This document shows positions 1 through 9,178 of a stretch of DNA of 64,000 bases, piece by piece. Numbering within the stretch: the first letter of the stretch is position 1; every line of letters begins with the position of its first letter. The notes below the pieces were generated by a model. That model worked only from the letters and a program-made list of their open reading frames with translations. It was not told the DNA's origin and ran no database searches. This DNA comes from Rhizobium album (GTDB lineage: Bacteria > Pseudomonadota > Alphaproteobacteria > Rhizobiales > Rhizobiaceae), in assembly GCF_003122325.1 (NCBI RefSeq), contig NZ_QFBC01000010.1:62001-126000 (forward strand), read 5' to 3'. Position numbers and translations under genes: made by a program.

Positions 1-109
1 ACGGCTCTGAAAATTTCATCACGTTGCGACCTGACCAGCCAAGTCCCTGAATGGTGCAGACCGCAACCTCGAATTTGAAACCAATTGAGTGCCGGGAAGT
101 TCTCGCGGG

Positions 110-445
110 ATGGCAGCGAAACGTTCTAGTCCGCAGTGCATCCCTGCCACGCCCGACGGCCGATATTTCGTCGTGCGCGGTAGGCTTTGGCGCAAGAGCA
201 ATCCCGAACTCGGCAATGCCGAACGGGAAAGGCTGGTGAGAGAGTTGATGGCGGCTCGGCGCGCTGTCCGGAATGCCAAAGGCAACAGGGAGGCGATGGC
301 CGAGGCGCGCAGGCGTGTCGATGAGGCGAAGGTCGATCTCGGCGAGCGCGGAGAGGTCTGGTGGACCGATGGATCGCCTGACTACAATCGACACATGGCC
401 AAGAACACGCCTTATGCTGACTGGTTTGCAGGGCCGCCGAAGTAG
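110..445 (+). CDS. Conserved hypothetical protein, 111 aa
   Basis: I do not recognise a named function. The protein has an N-terminal GRYFVVRGRLWR-like stretch, a central charged helical part rich in Arg, Ala and Glu, and a C-terminal NTPYADWF motif. I recall this overall look from small rhizobial hypothetical proteins. No signal peptide or membrane segment is visible, so it is probably cytoplasmic. An ATG at 89 is also in frame, but the ATG at 110 begins the part with family-like sequence. It converges on the SRAP gene that ends at 453, with 7 bases between the stops, so it is not part of that operon. Function remains open. Confidence 0.6.
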   Translation: MAAKRSSPQCIPATPDGRYFVVRGRLWRKSNPELGNAERERLVRELMAARRAVRNAKGNREAMAEARRRVDEAKVDLGERGEVWWTDGSPDYNRHMAKNTPYADWFAGPPK

Positions 446-452
446 GTCGCAT

Positions 453-1097
453 TCAGAGGAGAAGCGGCGTTTCCGCTGCCGCCTTCTTTTTCGACCAAAG
501 TTCCGTCGTGCGATCCATGACGATCAGCCCTGGCGGAAACGTCCGCTTCTGAAACGCGACCGCGTCATCGAAGCTTCCATGCAACCACCGCTCGTATTCG
601 TCGCGATTAAGCAGGACAGGCATCCGGTTGTGGACCGGGGCGATCGCCTCGTTCGCGTCGGTCATGACACCGGAATACACCGGTCCCCACTCATCGCTGA
701 CGCGCCAGAGCCCGGCCCAGGCGAAGATCGGGTCGTCGCGATGCGAGAACCATGTTCTCGTCATGCGACCTTTCTGTCCTTCCGCTTCCGCGAAGCCCGT
801 CACTGGGATCAGGCAGCGCGCCTGCGGCTTCTTCGCAAGCCCCACCCACATACGACCGCCAAGATCGGCGATGTTATTGACGGGCTTTGGCTTGGCTTCC
901 GGCTTCATGTCCTTCAGCCTCAATGGAAAACCCCAGACCATCGAACGCAGTTCGCGCACGCCATCGGCTTCCGTGACGACCATCCCCGGAGTTCCGGGGT
1001 AAACCTCCTCGGGGGCATTCGATGCAATCGGGTTCGCTACTCCAAAATGGGCGGCGACCTCGGCGGCCGATTTGCGGACGGTGTACAGGTTGCACAT
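453..1097 (-). CDS. SRAP (HMCES/YedK) family abasic-site protein, catalytically intact
   Basis: SOS response-associated peptidase family, 214 aa. Family members bind single-stranded DNA and form a covalent thiazolidine link with abasic sites through Cys2. The sequence begins MCNLYTVRK, so Cys2 is exposed after Met removal; the second codon is TGC. The family glutamate is seen in LIPVTGFAEAEG and the family histidine in APVHNRMPVLL, so all three active-site residues are present. A GAGGAAG ribosome-binding site precedes the ATG. It is the last gene of a minus-strand run imuA-imuB-dnaE2-SRAP-SRAP, starting 24 bases after the preceding gene's stop, which implies expression with the SOS mutagenesis cassette. 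Family assignment is firm. A role in protecting lesions during DnaE2 synthesis is inference. Confidence 0.9.
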   Translation of the reverse strand: MCNLYTVRKSAAEVAAHFGVANPIASNAPEEVYPGTPGMVVTEADGVRELRSMVWGFPLRLKDMKPEAKPKPVNNIADLGGRMWVGLAKKPQARCLIPVTGFAEAEGQKGRMTRTWFSHRDDPIFAWAGLWRVSDEWGPVYSGVMTDANEAIAPVHNRMPVLLNRDEYERWLHGSFDDAVAFQKRTFPPGLIVMDRTTELWSKKKAAAETPLLL

Positions 1098-1121
1098 GCG
1101 GTCTTCCTCAAGCTGATTCGC

Positions 1122-1790
1122 CTACAACGTAGAGCGGGACGATTTCCGGGGAATGGATCGGGAGGGTGGAATGCCGCTCTGCCATCTGTCCATGGTCTCG
1201 AGCACGGAGAAGTCATCGGAGGGGATCGGCTCGCGGAACTGCAACTTGATGACCTCGTCTATTCCGCCATGAAGCCACCGCTCGTATTCGTCCGGCTTTA
1301 GGATGACGGGCATGCGGTCGTTCAGCGGACGGACAAGATCGTTCGCCTCGCCCGTCATCCCAGCAAAGACGGGGCCGAACTCCCTGGTGTTTCGGCAGAA
1401 GCCAGCCCATGTCATCAAGGGCTGCCGATGAAGCGAGAACCAGGTCCGCGTTTTCGAACCCTTGGGGCCGTCCGGGTTGGCAAAGTGCGTCATCGGGATC
1501 AGGCAGCGGTAACGGGGATCGATAACCGTTTGCTCCCACATCGGGTTCGTCAGGTCGGCGACGAGACCTATGCGGCCGGGAGGCTCGCCGCCTCTGCGCA
1601 TCTCGCTCGTCTGGCGCGGGAAGCCCCATGGGATAAGTTTCAGGCGGCGAAGGCCGTCCTTCTCGATGACAACGAGTCCATATGTGCCTTCGATCGTCTC
1701 GGGTGGCACCTCCAGCGGCGGCACGACATCGACACCGAAGTGGGCGACGATCTCCTCAAGCGATCTGCTGACCGAAAACAGGCGCGACAT
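1122..1790 (-). CDS. SRAP-family paralogue lacking catalytic residues
   Basis: A 222-aa homologue of the adjacent SRAP protein; both share blocks such as PWGFP, TRTWFS and DEYERWLHG. The start is the ATG at 1790, five bases after a GGAGG site. The second codon is TCG, so the nucleophile Cys2 is Ser. The active-site Glu position reads HFANPDG (Asn for Glu) and the His position reads PLNDRMP (Asn for His). All three residues needed for abasic-site crosslinking are therefore replaced, while length and fold-defining blocks are kept. It starts 51 bases after the dnaE2 stop and probably belongs to the same operon. It may be a non-covalent DNA-binding partner or a decaying duplicate. The intact frame and good ribosome-binding site favour a functional pseudoenzyme. 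Confidence 0.82.
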   Translation of the reverse strand: MSRLFSVSRSLEEIVAHFGVDVVPPLEVPPETIEGTYGLVVIEKDGLRRLKLIPWGFPRQTSEMRRGGEPPGRIGLVADLTNPMWEQTVIDPRYRCLIPMTHFANPDGPKGSKTRTWFSLHRQPLMTWAGFCRNTREFGPVFAGMTGEANDLVRPLNDRMPVILKPDEYERWLHGGIDEVIKLQFREPIPSDDFSVLETMDRWQSGIPPSRSIPRKSSRSTL

Positions 1791-1841
1791 CAATCCTCCG
1801 TTTCGTCATACCACCTTGGTTTCATACCAGTGCTCCGCGTG

Positions 1842-4800
1842 TCATTGGAAGTTTCTCGACTTCACCTTCAACGTATCGATATGGAGGTCCGGAATGAAGA
1901 TGTCCCGCACCTTGTTCGGCGATGGCCTATCCCTCGCATCGCCTCCTCCGGTCGAGCCGTGAGCGAACTCGTCGCCTCTGCCGGACGGGTTCTTGAACTC
2001 CGTATCGCGGTCCGCCAGCGCCGACAGGTCGCCGGATAGATCGTCAAGCTGACGGGCAATGAGATGAACGACATCGCCCTCACGCTGGATCTTTCCCTGT
2101 ATGGCCATCATGCTCGCCGAAAGCACGACGTGTCGCCTCTTCTCGAACAGCGACGGCCACACGACGATGTTAGCAATACCGGTCTCGTCCTCGATCGTTA
2201 TGAACATCACCCCTTTGGCGCTGCCGGGCTTCTGTCTTACCAGGACAAGCCCGGCGACACACAGCCAGCTTTTGTCGCGCGCGTTCATCGCCGCGGCGCA
2301 GGTGACTATCCGGCGGGCAGCAAGATCACGTCGCAGGAAACTGATGGGGTGCTCCCTGAGTGTAAGACCGACGTGCGCGTAGTCCTCGACGACGTTGTGA
2401 CCTTCCGTCATCTGTCTGAGCGTGACTTCCGGCTCCTGCTGCTCGGCGACGGCCTTCTGCTCCCTCTCGGCGGCGGCCGCGAACAACGGCAAGGGCTCGT
2501 CGCGTAAGGCTTTGATCGCCCACAGGGCATCACGTCGCTCCAGCCCGAAGGATGGCCTAAACGCATCGGCCTCCGCTAGCTGTACAAGCGCCTCCGCCGG
2601 AACCTCCGAACGCCGCCAGACATCGTCCACGGACTCGAACGGTCGCTCGATCCGGGCAGCGATGATCCTCGCGGCATCCGCGACGGCCAGTCCAGACACC
2701 TGGCGCATGCCGAGGCGGATCGCGTGGCGGTCGGTGCCCGGAATTTCCTCGAGTGTGCAGTCCCATCGGGAATGCGCGACAGAGATCGGGCGGACCTCGA
2801 CACCATGCTTCCGCGCATCGCCGATGATCTGCGCCGGAGCGTAGAAGCCCATAGGGAGCGAGTTCATGAGCGCGGCGGCGAACGCATCCGGGAAGTGGCA
2901 CTTGATGAAGCAGCTTGCGTACGCGATCAGCGCGAAGGACGCTGCGTGCGACTCCGGGAAGCCGTAGCTACCGAATCCTTCGAGCTGTTTGAACGTTCGC
3001 TCGGCGAACTCCCGGGTGTATCCGTTGTTGACCATTCCTTCGATCAGCTTGGTCTGGAAGCGGGAGACGCCGCCGGTGAATTTGAAGGTAGCCATCGACT
3101 TGCGTAGCTGATCGGCCTCGCCTGCAGTGAACCCCGCGCAGACCATCGCGACCTTCATCGCAGATTCTTGAAAAAGTGGTACGCCCAGCGTCTTGCCGAG
3201 CACAGCCTCGAGTTCCGGTGTCGGATATTCGACTGGCTCCTTGCCCTCGCGGCGGCGCAGGTATGGATGAACCATGTCGCCCTGTATCGGACCGGGCCTG
3301 ACGATCGCCACCTGGACGACGAGGTCGTAGAATGTCCTCGGCTTCATTCGTGGGAGCATTGCCATCTGCGCACGGCTCTCCACCTGGAATGTCCCGAGAG
3401 TATCCGCCCTTCGGATCATCGCATATGTCGCCTGATCCTCTTGCCTGACCTTGGCAAGATCAAGATCCTCGTTCTTGTGCTCCCGGATCAGATCGAAGGC
3501 CTTCTGCATGCACGTCAGCATCCCGAGGGCCAGCACATCGACCTTCATCATCTTCAGTGCCTCGACGTCGTCCTTGTCCCATTCGATCACCTGCCGATCC
3601 TGCATCGCCGCCGGCTCGATCGGGACGAGGTCGTCGAGGCGCGAGCGCGTCAGCACGAAACCGCCGACGTGCTGGCCGAGATGACGGGGAGCGCCCATGA
3701 GTTCCCGAGCCAGCCGGAGGGTCAGCACCAGGCGATAGTCGTGAGGATTCAGGTTCAGCTCTCGGACGTTGCGCTCGGTGATCTCCTCGCTCCACGACCA
3801 CAGGCCCGACGACAACGCCTTTGTCACGTCTTCCGGCAGCCCCATTGCCTTGCCGACGTCCTTGATCGCTCCCTTGGCCCGGTACCGTGTAACCGTGCAG
3901 ACAAGTGCCGCCCGGTCACGGCCATAGGTCTTGTAGATCCACTGGATCACTTGCTCGCGCCTCTGGTGTTCGAAATCGACGTCGATGTCCGGCGGCTCGT
4001 TTCTTTCCTTCGAGACGAAGCGCTCGAACAGGAGGTCGTTGGTCTCCGGATCGATCGACGTGATCCCGAGGATGTAGCAGATCGCGGAGTTAGCCGCAGA
4101 TCCGCGGCCCTGGCACAGGATGCCCTGTGACCGGGCAAAACGGACAATGCTGTAGACCGTTAGGAAATAAGGTGCGTAATCCATCTCCTTGATGAGATCG
4201 AGTTCATGCCGGACTGAACGAATCACCTTCTGGGGCAAGCCTTCGGGATAGCGGATCGGGATGCAGTCGCGGACACACTGCTCCAGGGACTGCTGAGCAT
4301 CCATCCCGTCGATCAGAGCCTCCTCCGGGTATTCGTAGGTCAGCTCCTCGAGACTGAACTTGCACTGCTCAACGATTTCCATGGTACGCACCAGTGCTTC
4401 GGGATATCGGGGGAACAGGCGCTCCATCTCCTCCGGCGGCTTGAGGTAGCGGTCGGCGTGCCGCTCCCTGTCGAAGCCGACATCATCGATCGTGGTGTTG
4501 TTGCGGATGCAGGTGACGATATCCTGGAGCTGCCTCCGCGCTGGCTCGTGAAACAGGACGTCGTTGGTGACGACGGTCTTCACCTTGAACTTCGCTGCCA
4601 TGTTCGAAAGGTCATGGAGCCGCATCTGGTCGTTCGGCCGCCGTCGGAGGCAGAGCGCCACGTACGCCCGTCTCCCGAAGATTTCTGCCATTTTCCTCAT
4701 CTGCACGGCGCAGGCATCGTCCGCGAGATCCGGCACCAGCATGCCGATCATTCCCTCAGCGTAGTGGACGAGATCCTCGACGTGCAGAATGCAGTTGTCC

Positions 4801-5102
4801 TTGCCGCCCCTTCCCTTGCCCAGCGTGATCAGCCGGGTCAGCCGGGAGTACGCGGCCTTGTCAGTCGGATAGACGAGGATCGACATGCCGTCCTGAAGAT
4901 CGAGGCGGCATCCGACGACGAGGCGTAGGCCCGTCTCCCGGGAGGCCTCAAGCGCGCGGACGATTCCGGCAAGCGAGTTCCGGTCGACAACGCCCACCGC
5001 CTCGATGCCGAGGTCCTTCGCCTTCTCGAACAGTTCGAGCGCGGATGATGCTCCCCGCAGGAAACTGAAATGGGTGGTGACCTGGAGTTCGGCGTACCTC
5101 AT
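1842..5102 (-). CDS. dnaE2: Error-prone DNA polymerase III alpha subunit DnaE2 (ImuC)
   Basis: A C-family DNA polymerase, 1086 aa, the usual DnaE2 size. It has an N-terminal PHP domain beginning [19 protein letters not shown], the palm motif [18 protein letters not shown] with catalytic aspartates, a helix-hairpin-helix region and a C-terminal OB fold ending in [16 protein letters not shown]. DnaE2 performs the catalytic step of SOS-induced translesion synthesis with ImuA and ImuB. The start chosen is the ATG at 5102, which overlaps the imuB stop as ATGA; a further 25-codon upstream extension would lie inside imuB. Expression should follow the LexA box upstream of imuA. No truncation or frameshift is visible. 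Confidence 0.95.
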   Translation of the reverse strand: MRYAELQVTTHFSFLRGASSALELFEKAKDLGIEAVGVVDRNSLAGIVRALEASRETGLRLVVGCRLDLQDGMSILVYPTDKAAYSRLTRLITLGKGRGGKDNCILHVEDLVHYAEGMIGMLVPDLADDACAVQMRKMAEIFGRRAYVALCLRRRPNDQMRLHDLSNMAAKFKVKTVVTNDVLFHEPARRQLQDIVTCIRNNTTIDDVGFDRERHADRYLKPPEEMERLFPRYPEALVRTMEIVEQCKFSLEELTYEYPEEALIDGMDAQQSLEQCVRDCIPIRYPEGLPQKVIRSVRHELDLIKEMDYAPYFLTVYSIVRFARSQGILCQGRGSAANSAICYILGITSIDPETNDLLFERFVSKERNEPPDIDVDFEHQRREQVIQWIYKTYGRDRAALVCTVTRYRAKGAIKDVGKAMGLPEDVTKALSSGLWSWSEEITERNVRELNLNPHDYRLVLTLRLARELMGAPRHLGQHVGGFVLTRSRLDDLVPIEPAAMQDRQVIEWDKDDVEALKMMKVDVLALGMLTCMQKAFDLIREHKNEDLDLAKVRQEDQATYAMIRRADTLGTFQVESRAQMAMLPRMKPRTFYDLVVQVAIVRPGPIQGDMVHPYLRRREGKEPVEYPTPELEAVLGKTLGVPLFQESAMKVAMVCAGFTAGEADQLRKSMATFKFTGGVSRFQTKLIEGMVNNGYTREFAERTFKQLEGFGSYGFPESHAASFALIAYASCFIKCHFPDAFAAALMNSLPMGFYAPAQIIGDARKHGVEVRPISVAHSRWDCTLEEIPGTDRHAIRLGMRQVSGLAVADAARIIAARIERPFESVDDVWRRSEVPAEALVQLAEADAFRPSFGLERRDALWAIKALRDEPLPLFAAAAEREQKAVAEQQEPEVTLRQMTEGHNVVEDYAHVGLTLREHPISFLRRDLAARRIVTCAAAMNARDKSWLCVAGLVLVRQKPGSAKGVMFITIEDETGIANIVVWPSLFEKRRHVVLSASMMAIQGKIQREGDVVHLIARQLDDLSGDLSALADRDTEFKNPSGRGDEFAHGSTGGGDARDRPSPNKVRDIFIPDLHIDTLKVKSRNFQ

Positions 5103-6610
5103 GAGAAGATCCCGTGGATGAACCATTTGTGGGACCCGGTCTCGGGATCCACGCCGTCGCCGGACCGGAAGATCCAAAAGCGCTCGCCCGCGTCGTTCTC
5201 GATCGCGAAATAGTCCCGCACCGCTTCCAGTTCGTTAGGTGTCCGCCACCACTCGCCGAACACGCGCTCTGGACCGTCCGCGCGCTTGACGCGGTGCTGC
5301 CTGCCACGCCAGGTGATGCTGGCTGGCGGATAGTCCGGCATGAGTGCGATCGCCTGGATCTGCTCCGGTCTCGCAAAGAGCCTGATGGGTCTGCGCCAAT
5401 GGCTCACCCAAGCCGCATTCTCGTCCTCAGCGACAGCCGAAACCCTTCGGACGCTGCGCTCGGGGACGTCCGATGCGAATGGAGCGACTCGGTACACGCG
5501 CTGGCCCCTGTTCGCGAAGATGTCGATCAGCGGGGTGAAGTCGGCGGTATCCTCCTCGACGAGTGACGATGCCTTCTGCTCCTCAGCGAGAGGCTCCGCG
5601 GCAACAGCGACCAGGACGAGCTTCTCTATGCCGAAGCCCGGCTCGATCTTTTCGGTCCGGTCCCTGAAGAGCTTGGTCAGCCAGGCGATGTCGCGTGCGG
5701 GTTTGGCGGTGCCTGCGCGTATCGCCTGGATCGTGTTGTCGACCTTGTGGACGATCAGATCCGTCCTTCGCGCGCCCAGGCCACGCTTCTCCAGTTCGCC
5801 GACAAGCTGCACCACCAGCCTGCCGACATACTTGTTGATCGTCTCGGCCGCACCGATGGGTTCCTGAAAGGAGCGAGAGACTTCCACCAGGTCGGCCGTC
5901 CGTATCGGATCAATGGGATCCGACATCCGTCCATACATCTGGTCGAGCCTGCGGCCGACCTCGGGGCCGAAGCGTAGCGCGAGCGGCGCTCTCGGAGTGT
6001 TCGACAACTCGCCGATCGTCTGGAAACCGAGCACGCGCAGATCCTGGACGACCTTCTCCGGCAGCCTGAGCAGTGAGATCGGAAGCTTCTCGACGGCGCG
6101 CACGATCTCGCCTCGGGGAACGATGACCATGTCGCGGGTGATGGCGCGGACGCAGGCATGGGCCGCTCCCCATGTATCGGCGATTGCAACCTTCGCGGTC
6201 AGCTTCCGTGATCGGAACAGATTGACGATGCCAGTGATCATCGGCATTTCGCCGCCCTGCAGGTGATCGGCGCCCTCCGTGTCCATGACGAGACCGTTGG
6301 TTCCGTCGACGGCGACGATCGGCGAATAGTGCCCCAGCGCCCAGAGTCCCAGACGGTCGAGCGCCGCCGCGTCCGCAACGGGATTGGCATCGACAAGCAT
6401 CAGTCCGCGGAAGATAGCCTGAGCTTTGGCGGCTGGCATGCCCACACGGACGCCGATCTTCCTCGCGGCGGCATCGGCAGCCGAGACCCAACGCTTCGAT
6501 CCGCTCCTTGCGATAACCGCGATCGGCTGGTCATCCGGTATGGCGGGATCGTCCCGCCTGATCCTGTCGGTGGCCAGGTCCGGAAGATATATGGATACGA
6601 CCCTTGTCAT
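5099..6610 (-). CDS. imuB: ImuB, Y-family polymerase-like mutasome adaptor
   Basis: A 503-aa DinB/UmuC-like protein beginning [16 protein letters not shown]. In true Y-family polymerases this N-terminal block carries catalytic acidic residues (DMDxFF); here it reads SIYLPDL, as expected for the catalytically inactive ImuB group. The family role is to bridge ImuA, DnaE2 and the beta clamp at a lesion. The palm-like region includes [15 protein letters not shown], followed by a thumb/little-finger-like part ([17 protein letters not shown]). The ATG at 6610 gives the family-like N-terminus; an ATG/GTG further up would only extend into imuA. Its start overlaps the imuA end by 80 bases and its stop overlaps the dnaE2 start, so the three genes are translationally coupled. 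Confidence 0.93.
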   Translation of the reverse strand: MTRVVSIYLPDLATDRIRRDDPAIPDDQPIAVIARSGSKRWVSAADAAARKIGVRVGMPAAKAQAIFRGLMLVDANPVADAAALDRLGLWALGHYSPIVAVDGTNGLVMDTEGADHLQGGEMPMITGIVNLFRSRKLTAKVAIADTWGAAHACVRAITRDMVIVPRGEIVRAVEKLPISLLRLPEKVVQDLRVLGFQTIGELSNTPRAPLALRFGPEVGRRLDQMYGRMSDPIDPIRTADLVEVSRSFQEPIGAAETINKYVGRLVVQLVGELEKRGLGARRTDLIVHKVDNTIQAIRAGTAKPARDIAWLTKLFRDRTEKIEPGFGIEKLVLVAVAAEPLAEEQKASSLVEEDTADFTPLIDIFANRGQRVYRVAPFASDVPERSVRRVSAVAEDENAAWVSHWRRPIRLFARPEQIQAIALMPDYPPASITWRGRQHRVKRADGPERVFGEWWRTPNELEAVRDYFAIENDAGERFWIFRSGDGVDPETGSHKWFIHGIFS

Positions 6611-7283
6611 CACACGCTCCGACGTAAAACTCAGCACACTCGCCCGCACGCGATCTCATCAGTTCCAAGAACCATCGTGGCCTCCCGATGCCGGGCACCG
6701 GGAGCTCCTCCGAGGGAAGCTGGCTCACCCGCCATCGGGTCGCCGCCGCCGTCGGCTGTCCGAAGTCGTTCGCCTCTGTCTGCCGCCTCCACCGCCGCAC
6801 CACCAGCGCTAGCGTTCCAGTTCGCTCGGCGACGAGCTGGAGCCGCCTGCTGACGACCATCGGCAGCCGCACCATCTCGCCGACCACGGCGCCGAGACCG
6901 CCATAGGACAGCGCCTCCTCCATGCTGGCGGCGACATCCTCCTCCTTGTCGCCTTCCACGAAGATTACCCGCCGCGGATGCAGCCCCGCCTGGGCGAGGG
7001 CCGGAAAGAACAGGTCTGGCCTGGTCAGACACCACACGATCTGCCCCTTCGTCCGCGCGGCGATCCCAGCCGCGAACAACGCTGCGGCGGCTCCGTCGAC
7101 AGTTCCAGATCCTCCACCTGCGAATTCGTGGAGAGCTCCGTTAGCAAGTCCACCTCCCGGAAGGATGCTGTCGATCTCGGCAACGCCGAACGGCAGACAG
7201 CCAGCTTTCTTCGCGCTCTCTCCTTCTATGGACGAGATGCGGTCGCGCAGGTCGGCAAGGACTTGATCGCGGGCAGCCGACAT
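6531..7283 (-). CDS. imuA: ImuA, SOS mutagenesis RecA-like protein
   Basis: A 250-aa ImuA/SulA-RecA-like protein and the first gene of the cassette. Visible family blocks are VAEIDSILPGGGLANGALHEF near residues 35-55, followed by a RecA-like core (GQIVWCLTRPDLFFPALAQAGL, IFVEGDKEEDVAASMEEAL). No perfect Walker A motif is seen, as in other ImuA proteins. ImuA binds RecA/ImuB and is needed for DnaE2-dependent mutagenesis. A GGAAGGA site lies about 10 bases before the ATG at 7283. A LexA-type box lies 69 bases upstream. It overlaps imuB by 80 bases. Confidence 0.92.
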   Translation of the reverse strand: MSAARDQVLADLRDRISSIEGESAKKAGCLPFGVAEIDSILPGGGLANGALHEFAGGGSGTVDGAAAALFAAGIAARTKGQIVWCLTRPDLFFPALAQAGLHPRRVIFVEGDKEEDVAASMEEALSYGGLGAVVGEMVRLPMVVSRRLQLVAERTGTLALVVRRWRRQTEANDFGQPTAAATRWRVSQLPSEELPVPGIGRPRWFLELMRSRAGECAEFYVGACDDKGRIHISSGPGHRQDQAGRSRHTG

Positions 7284-7351
7284 TGTTCGCGGAATCCTTC
7301 CGGTTCGCGTTGGTTGGAAATGACGACATCATGCCGCCCAGAATGCTTGAT

Positions 7352-7366
7352 GTTCCTCTTCTGTTC
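7352..7366 (-). promoter_or_regulatory. LexA (SOS) box of the imu operon
   Basis: The plus strand reads GTTC, seven bases CTCTTCT, then GTTC. This is an exact match to the alphaproteobacterial LexA operator GTTC-N7-GTTC. It lies 69 bases upstream of the imuA ATG and is the only such box I noticed in the region. It predicts LexA repression and DNA-damage induction of imuA-imuB-dnaE2 and the two downstream SRAP genes. Confidence 0.85.
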
Positions 7367-7785
7367 CTTCATAAACCCAGAGTCAAGCCGGTCAAAAGTA
7401 GGAATACAGTCTCACAACTTTAGCGAATCTGCAGATTTTCGTTTTGAATCAGATCGCTAGGACATGCTCATAAGTGACCGACTTTATTGGAGAAATTTTC
7501 GTTGACACTACGACGTGGGATAGTCAGGACCTTGAACAAGCTCCGAACCAGGATATGGTCGAGCCCGCGGACTGCCGGATGTCCGTATCGCACCATCGTT
7601 CGCGGAGTCGCATCATGGCCATCTCGATTTCGCGCATTGTTGATTTCTTCCGCCGGAGGAAGCCGACTTTCGCGGAGGCTCTCGCGAAATCCGGCTTCAG
7701 GCCGGCCTGCGCGGCACGCATTGCGGTCGGCGAACGGCGAAATCGGGAACGGCTGCTTCGGCATCGAGGCTGACGGAGTGGGCCG
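7367..7785. other. Intergenic stretch without a convincing gene
   Basis: About 420 bases between the imuA control region and the small plus-strand gene at 7786. Short open frames exist on both strands around 7470-7800, but none has a recognisable motif or a clear ribosome-binding site. A minus-strand frame ending near 7524 with a helical segment (MREIEMAMMRLRERW) is the least unlikely candidate. I do not annotate it as a gene. Confidence 0.4.
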
Positions 7786-8028
7786 ATGAGCCGGAAGGCA
7801 TCCCAACTCGACCTGACGGCGACGCTGCGTCAGGTCCGCGACCCGGTCATTACGGTCGAGTGTCGGCTTTGCGGGCGCAGTGGGCAGCTAGAGCGGGCCA
7901 CGCTGGTGAAGAAACACGGAGCCGGCGTCTCCTTCGGGAGGCTGCGTCGAATGGCAGCGATGGGATGCGAAAGGCTGGTAAGTGAGGATGGGGATCGATG
8001 CGGGACACGGTTCCCGTGCCTCGATTGA
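7786..8028 (+). CDS. Small Cys-containing hypothetical protein, 80 aa
   Basis: An 80-aa basic protein with a zinc-ribbon-like cysteine pattern: CRLC near residue 27, a single Cys in MGCERL near residue 61, then two Cys in the C-terminal DRCGTRFPCLD. The middle part (LVKKHGAGVSFGRLRRMAAMGC) resembles small rhizobial plasmid/island proteins I have seen, though I cannot name a family. It is transcribed away from imuA and precedes the interrupted ClpP-like gene by 78 bases. A nucleic-acid-binding role is only suggested by the cysteines and charge. Confidence 0.55.
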   Translation: MSRKASQLDLTATLRQVRDPVITVECRLCGRSGQLERATLVKKHGAGVSFGRLRRMAAMGCERLVSEDGDRCGTRFPCLD

Positions 8029-8106
8029 GGGGCGCATTGGTAAACTTCTCGGGGTATGTTCATAATCGAGGCGGGCTCCAATAACGACGGCATGGGGCTG
8101 TCGGGA

Positions 8107-8290
8107 ATGACCAAAACGGGATGGCTGGCTATCGTGGGCGCAATGCTTCTCGGTGTCGCCGGGTCTGCGCGCGCGGCCGAAATCGAGAAATTCGATCTCC
8201 CGGGAATGGTAGTCCCGTTTGTCAGCGTCCGAGGCCCAATTGAAGCCGGTGACGGGGATAAGTTTGAGACAGTCGTCCGTGGGTTGAGCC
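8107..8290 (+). pseudogene. 5' part of periplasmic ClpP-like protein gene, split by IS66 element
   Basis: Encodes an N-terminal signal peptide (MTKTGWLAIVGAMLLGVAGS, cleavage near ARAAE) followed by a strand-rich segment ending KFETVVRGLS. An upstream ATG at 8092 is also possible. The frame is cut at 8290 by the IS66-family element. Joining base 8290 directly to 12079, which removes the element and one copy of the 8-bp duplication, restores the reading GLSRASVILQSPGG. This is the start of a ClpP/SppA-like core of the COG3904 kind (predicted periplasmic serine-protease-like proteins). Confidence 0.8.
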
Positions 8291-8316
8291 GTAACCGCTG
8301 CTCCGCTCCCACGTTG
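8291..8316 (+). repeat. Left terminal inverted repeat of IS66 element
   Basis: Begins GTAACCGCTGCTCCGC and ends CACGTTG. It pairs with the inverted right end at 12045-12070 in 19 of 26 positions; the outer GTAA and inner CACGTTG are identical. The 8 bases just outside (8283-8290) are GTTGAGCC. Confidence 0.9.
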
Positions 8317-8373
8317 TGCTCACCGCCTTGATCTGTGATCGCCTATCCATGGATGAGCAACGGGAGTTTCTCC

Positions 8374-8760
8374 ATGGAGACTACATTGGAGGTTCTCACA
8401 ACCAGGAAGTCTGGACGTGAGGCGCATCGGCATTGGCCAGACGACGTTAAGGCGCAGATCGTTTCCGAGAGCCTTCGGCCAGGTGCCTTGGTCAACGAAG
8501 TTGCAGAGCGACATGGCTTGAAGCCGAACCACCTGTCGACCTGGCGGACAATGGCACGGCAGGGCAAGCTGGTTCTGCCAGCACCCGAGGATGCGGTGGA
8601 GTTTGCAGCGGTTGTCGTCGATCCACCCGTTGCGGAGCCGCCCATCAAGAAAGCCAGCCGTCCCGAGATCATCGTCGGCGCTGTCACCATCCGCTTGGAA
8701 GAAGGCGCGTCCGCCTACCGGATTGCCGCTGTCGCGCGTGCATGCGCGGTTCCCGCATGA
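8374..8760 (+). CDS. tnpA: IS66 accessory protein TnpA
   Basis: A 128-aa IS66 OrfA-type protein with an N-terminal helix-turn-helix region: HWPDDVKAQIVSESLRPGA and VNEVAERHGLKPNHLSTWR. It probably binds the element ends. The start is the ATG at 8374, which begins the family-like METTLEVLT. Its stop overlaps the tnpB start as ATGA, showing translational coupling. The length is normal for the family and the frame is intact. Confidence 0.88.
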   Translation: METTLEVLTTRKSGREAHRHWPDDVKAQIVSESLRPGALVNEVAERHGLKPNHLSTWRTMARQGKLVLPAPEDAVEFAAVVVDPPVAEPPIKKASRPEIIVGAVTIRLEEGASAYRIAAVARACAVPA

Positions 8761-9062
8761 TCTTTCCATCGAACCGGGTTCGGATCATGGTGGCGACCAA
8801 GCCTGTCGATTTCCGCAAGGGTCATGACGGCTTGGCGGCGCTGGTCAAGAACGAGCTGCATAAGGACCCATTTACGGGGACGGTCTTCGTATTCCGGTCA
8901 CGCAAGGCGGACCGATTGAAGCTGATCTACTGGGATGGCAGCGGTCTGGTGATGGCCTACAAACGGCTGGAGGAGCACACGTTCGCCTGGCCAGACATCC
9001 GGGACGGTCTGATGACCTTGGGCCATGCCCAGTTCGAGGCGCTATTTGCGGGGCTCGACTAG
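8757..9062 (+). CDS. tnpB: IS66 accessory protein TnpB
   Basis: A 101-aa IS66 Orf2-like protein, start ATG at 8757 within the ATGA overlap. Signature blocks are VATKPVDFRKGHDGLAALV, TVFVFRSRKADRLKLIYWDGSG and YKRLEEHTFAWP. TnpB is required for efficient transposition of IS66 elements, though its biochemical role is not settled. Its length and blocks are canonical. A 116-base gap follows before tnpC. Confidence 0.92.
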   Translation: MIFPSNRVRIMVATKPVDFRKGHDGLAALVKNELHKDPFTGTVFVFRSRKADRLKLIYWDGSGLVMAYKRLEEHTFAWPDIRDGLMTLGHAQFEALFAGLD

Positions 9063-9178
9063 CGGCGCGTCCGCTCCGTTGAGACAAGAGCGCCGACAGC
9101 AATCGAGTAGGTGCGTCACGATGACTCGGTTCGCACATTCCGGCGGCGAAACGATGCCAGATTTGATAGACTTTCTGC

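Noticed and set aside
8771-8785. ACCGGGTTCGGATC as a possible left attachment site (T-loop-like)
   Set aside because: It lies inside tnpB in a conserved coding block, with no P2-like or acceptor sequence before it.
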